Positions 5,420-5,807 of a DNA stretch of 5,807 nt are shown piece after piece (the stretch's first letter is position 1; every line of letters starts with the position of its first letter). Under the pieces are notes generated by a model. That model saw only the letters and a list, made by a program, of their open reading frames with translations, was not told the origin of the DNA and made no database searches. Origin of the DNA: UBA9715 sp045629845 (lineage in GTDB: Bacteria > Actinomycetota > Coriobacteriia > Coriobacteriales > Eggerthellaceae); NCBI GenBank assembly GCA_045629845.1, contig JAZQRZ010000011.1, positions 1 through 5,807 on the forward strand, in the 5' to 3' direction. Made by a program: the position numbers and the translations under genes.

Positions 5420-5421
5420 AG

Positions 5422-5807
5422 CTATTCAGTATCGGATTCAACCTCGTGCTCGAAAGCAATGCCGGCGATTTCGTCAGCAGCTGCACCTTCGATGCCACGA
5501 CCACCAGTCTGAGCAGAAATCTCTTGACCAGCAGTGGCAGCTTCGAATGCCAGGTCGCCAGCACCTTTTGCAGAAGGAGGCTCGATCTGAAACTCTTCGC
5601 ACGGCGTAAACAAGCTAACAACTGGCACAACGATGATGGAAAGAATCATGGCCAGCGCACCAATAACAAGCGGCGAACCCAGTGCGTTACCAGCAATCAT
5701 GTTGCCCGTGGTCAGGCAAACGCCAATGGCAAAGCTGCACCACACGGAAATCTTCGACACGCGCTTCTTGTACAGACCCCACAGGAACGGGCCAAGGAAC
5801 GAGCCAG
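5422..5807 (-). CDS. Sodium:solute symporter (SSS family), C-terminal part, cut by the window edge
   Basis: Only the last 127 residues are visible; the gene continues beyond 5807. The first visible residues, GSFLGPFLWGLYKKR, match the conserved late transmembrane segment of SSS symporters, followed by V-SKISVWCSF, a second hydrophobic stretch with NMIAG, and a final membrane helix (LVIGALAMILSIIVVPVVSLF). These proteins import solutes such as proline, pantothenate, sugars or carboxylates with Na+; the substrate cannot be told from this end. After the last helix comes a hydrophilic acidic tail of about 60 residues, ending EHEVESDTE, with no domain I recognise. The GTG at 5760 is an internal valine codon, not a start. 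The gene is convergent with the NhaC-type gene, and its 3' side carries two hairpins. Confidence 0.8.
   Translation of the reverse strand, partial: GSFLGPFLWGLYKKRVSKISVWCSFAIGVCLTTGNMIAGNALGSPLVIGALAMILSIIVVPVVSLFTPCEEFQIEPPSAKGAGDLAFEAATAGQEISAQTGGRGIEGAAADEIAGIAFEHEVESDTE

Noticed and set aside
5418..5630. Second minus-strand frame of 70 codons overlapping the symporter tail
   Set aside because: It overlaps the in-frame symporter C-terminus, shows no recognisable domain, and I saw no reason to prefer it over the frame that continues the conserved membrane segments.

Overview
This window looks like an ordinary stretch of bacterial chromosome. Coding GC is roughly in the mid-50s by eye and the intergenic DNA is AT-richer. 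It has Shine-Dalgarno motifs, tRNAs with encoded CCA ends and intrinsic terminators. The gene set (D-amino-acid transaminase, an anaerobe-type citrate synthase, an Rrf2 regulator, an NhaC-family antiporter and a sodium:solute symporter) would fit an anaerobic Gram-positive bacterium. A gut or oral Coriobacteriia (Eggerthellaceae-like) origin is my best guess, but it rests on general resemblance and is not proven by the sequence.

Layout, left to right: a tRNA-Ser(UGA) (103-190) is followed after 42 bases, with no terminator, by a D-amino-acid aminotransferase gene (233-1090). Next comes tRNA-Arg(ACG) (1218-1294) with its own promoter and a strong terminator. A leader rich in short dyad repeats (1349-1459) runs into the citrate synthase gene (1412-2758). 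Citrate synthase converges on an Rrf2-family regulator on the minus strand (2832-3308), with a 15-bp hairpin between them. The regulator is divergent, across a 247-base intergenic region, from a 530-residue NhaC-family Na+/H+ antiporter that starts with TTG (3556-5148). The antiporter converges on the 3' end of a sodium:solute symporter gene on the minus strand (5422 to the window edge). The 273-base gap between those two holds four separate hairpins, one of them a perfect 20-bp inverted repeat.

How the genes fit together: Dat makes D-glutamate or D-alanine for peptidoglycan, and citrate synthase feeds 2-oxoglutarate and glutamate synthesis, so both touch the glutamate/2-oxoglutarate pool. 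The two transporters are both sodium-coupled by family. The Rrf2 protein lacks the cysteine cluster of IscR-type sensors, so it probably does not carry an iron-sulfur cluster; its likely targets are itself and the adjacent antiporter, and possibly citrate synthase. I found no convincing new multi-gene system, CRISPR array, prophage or insertion sequence. The most interesting unexplained material is in the intergenic DNA: the hairpin cluster at 5172-5419, the dyad-rich citrate synthase leader, and a CTGTCAC motif recurring in three intergenic regions.
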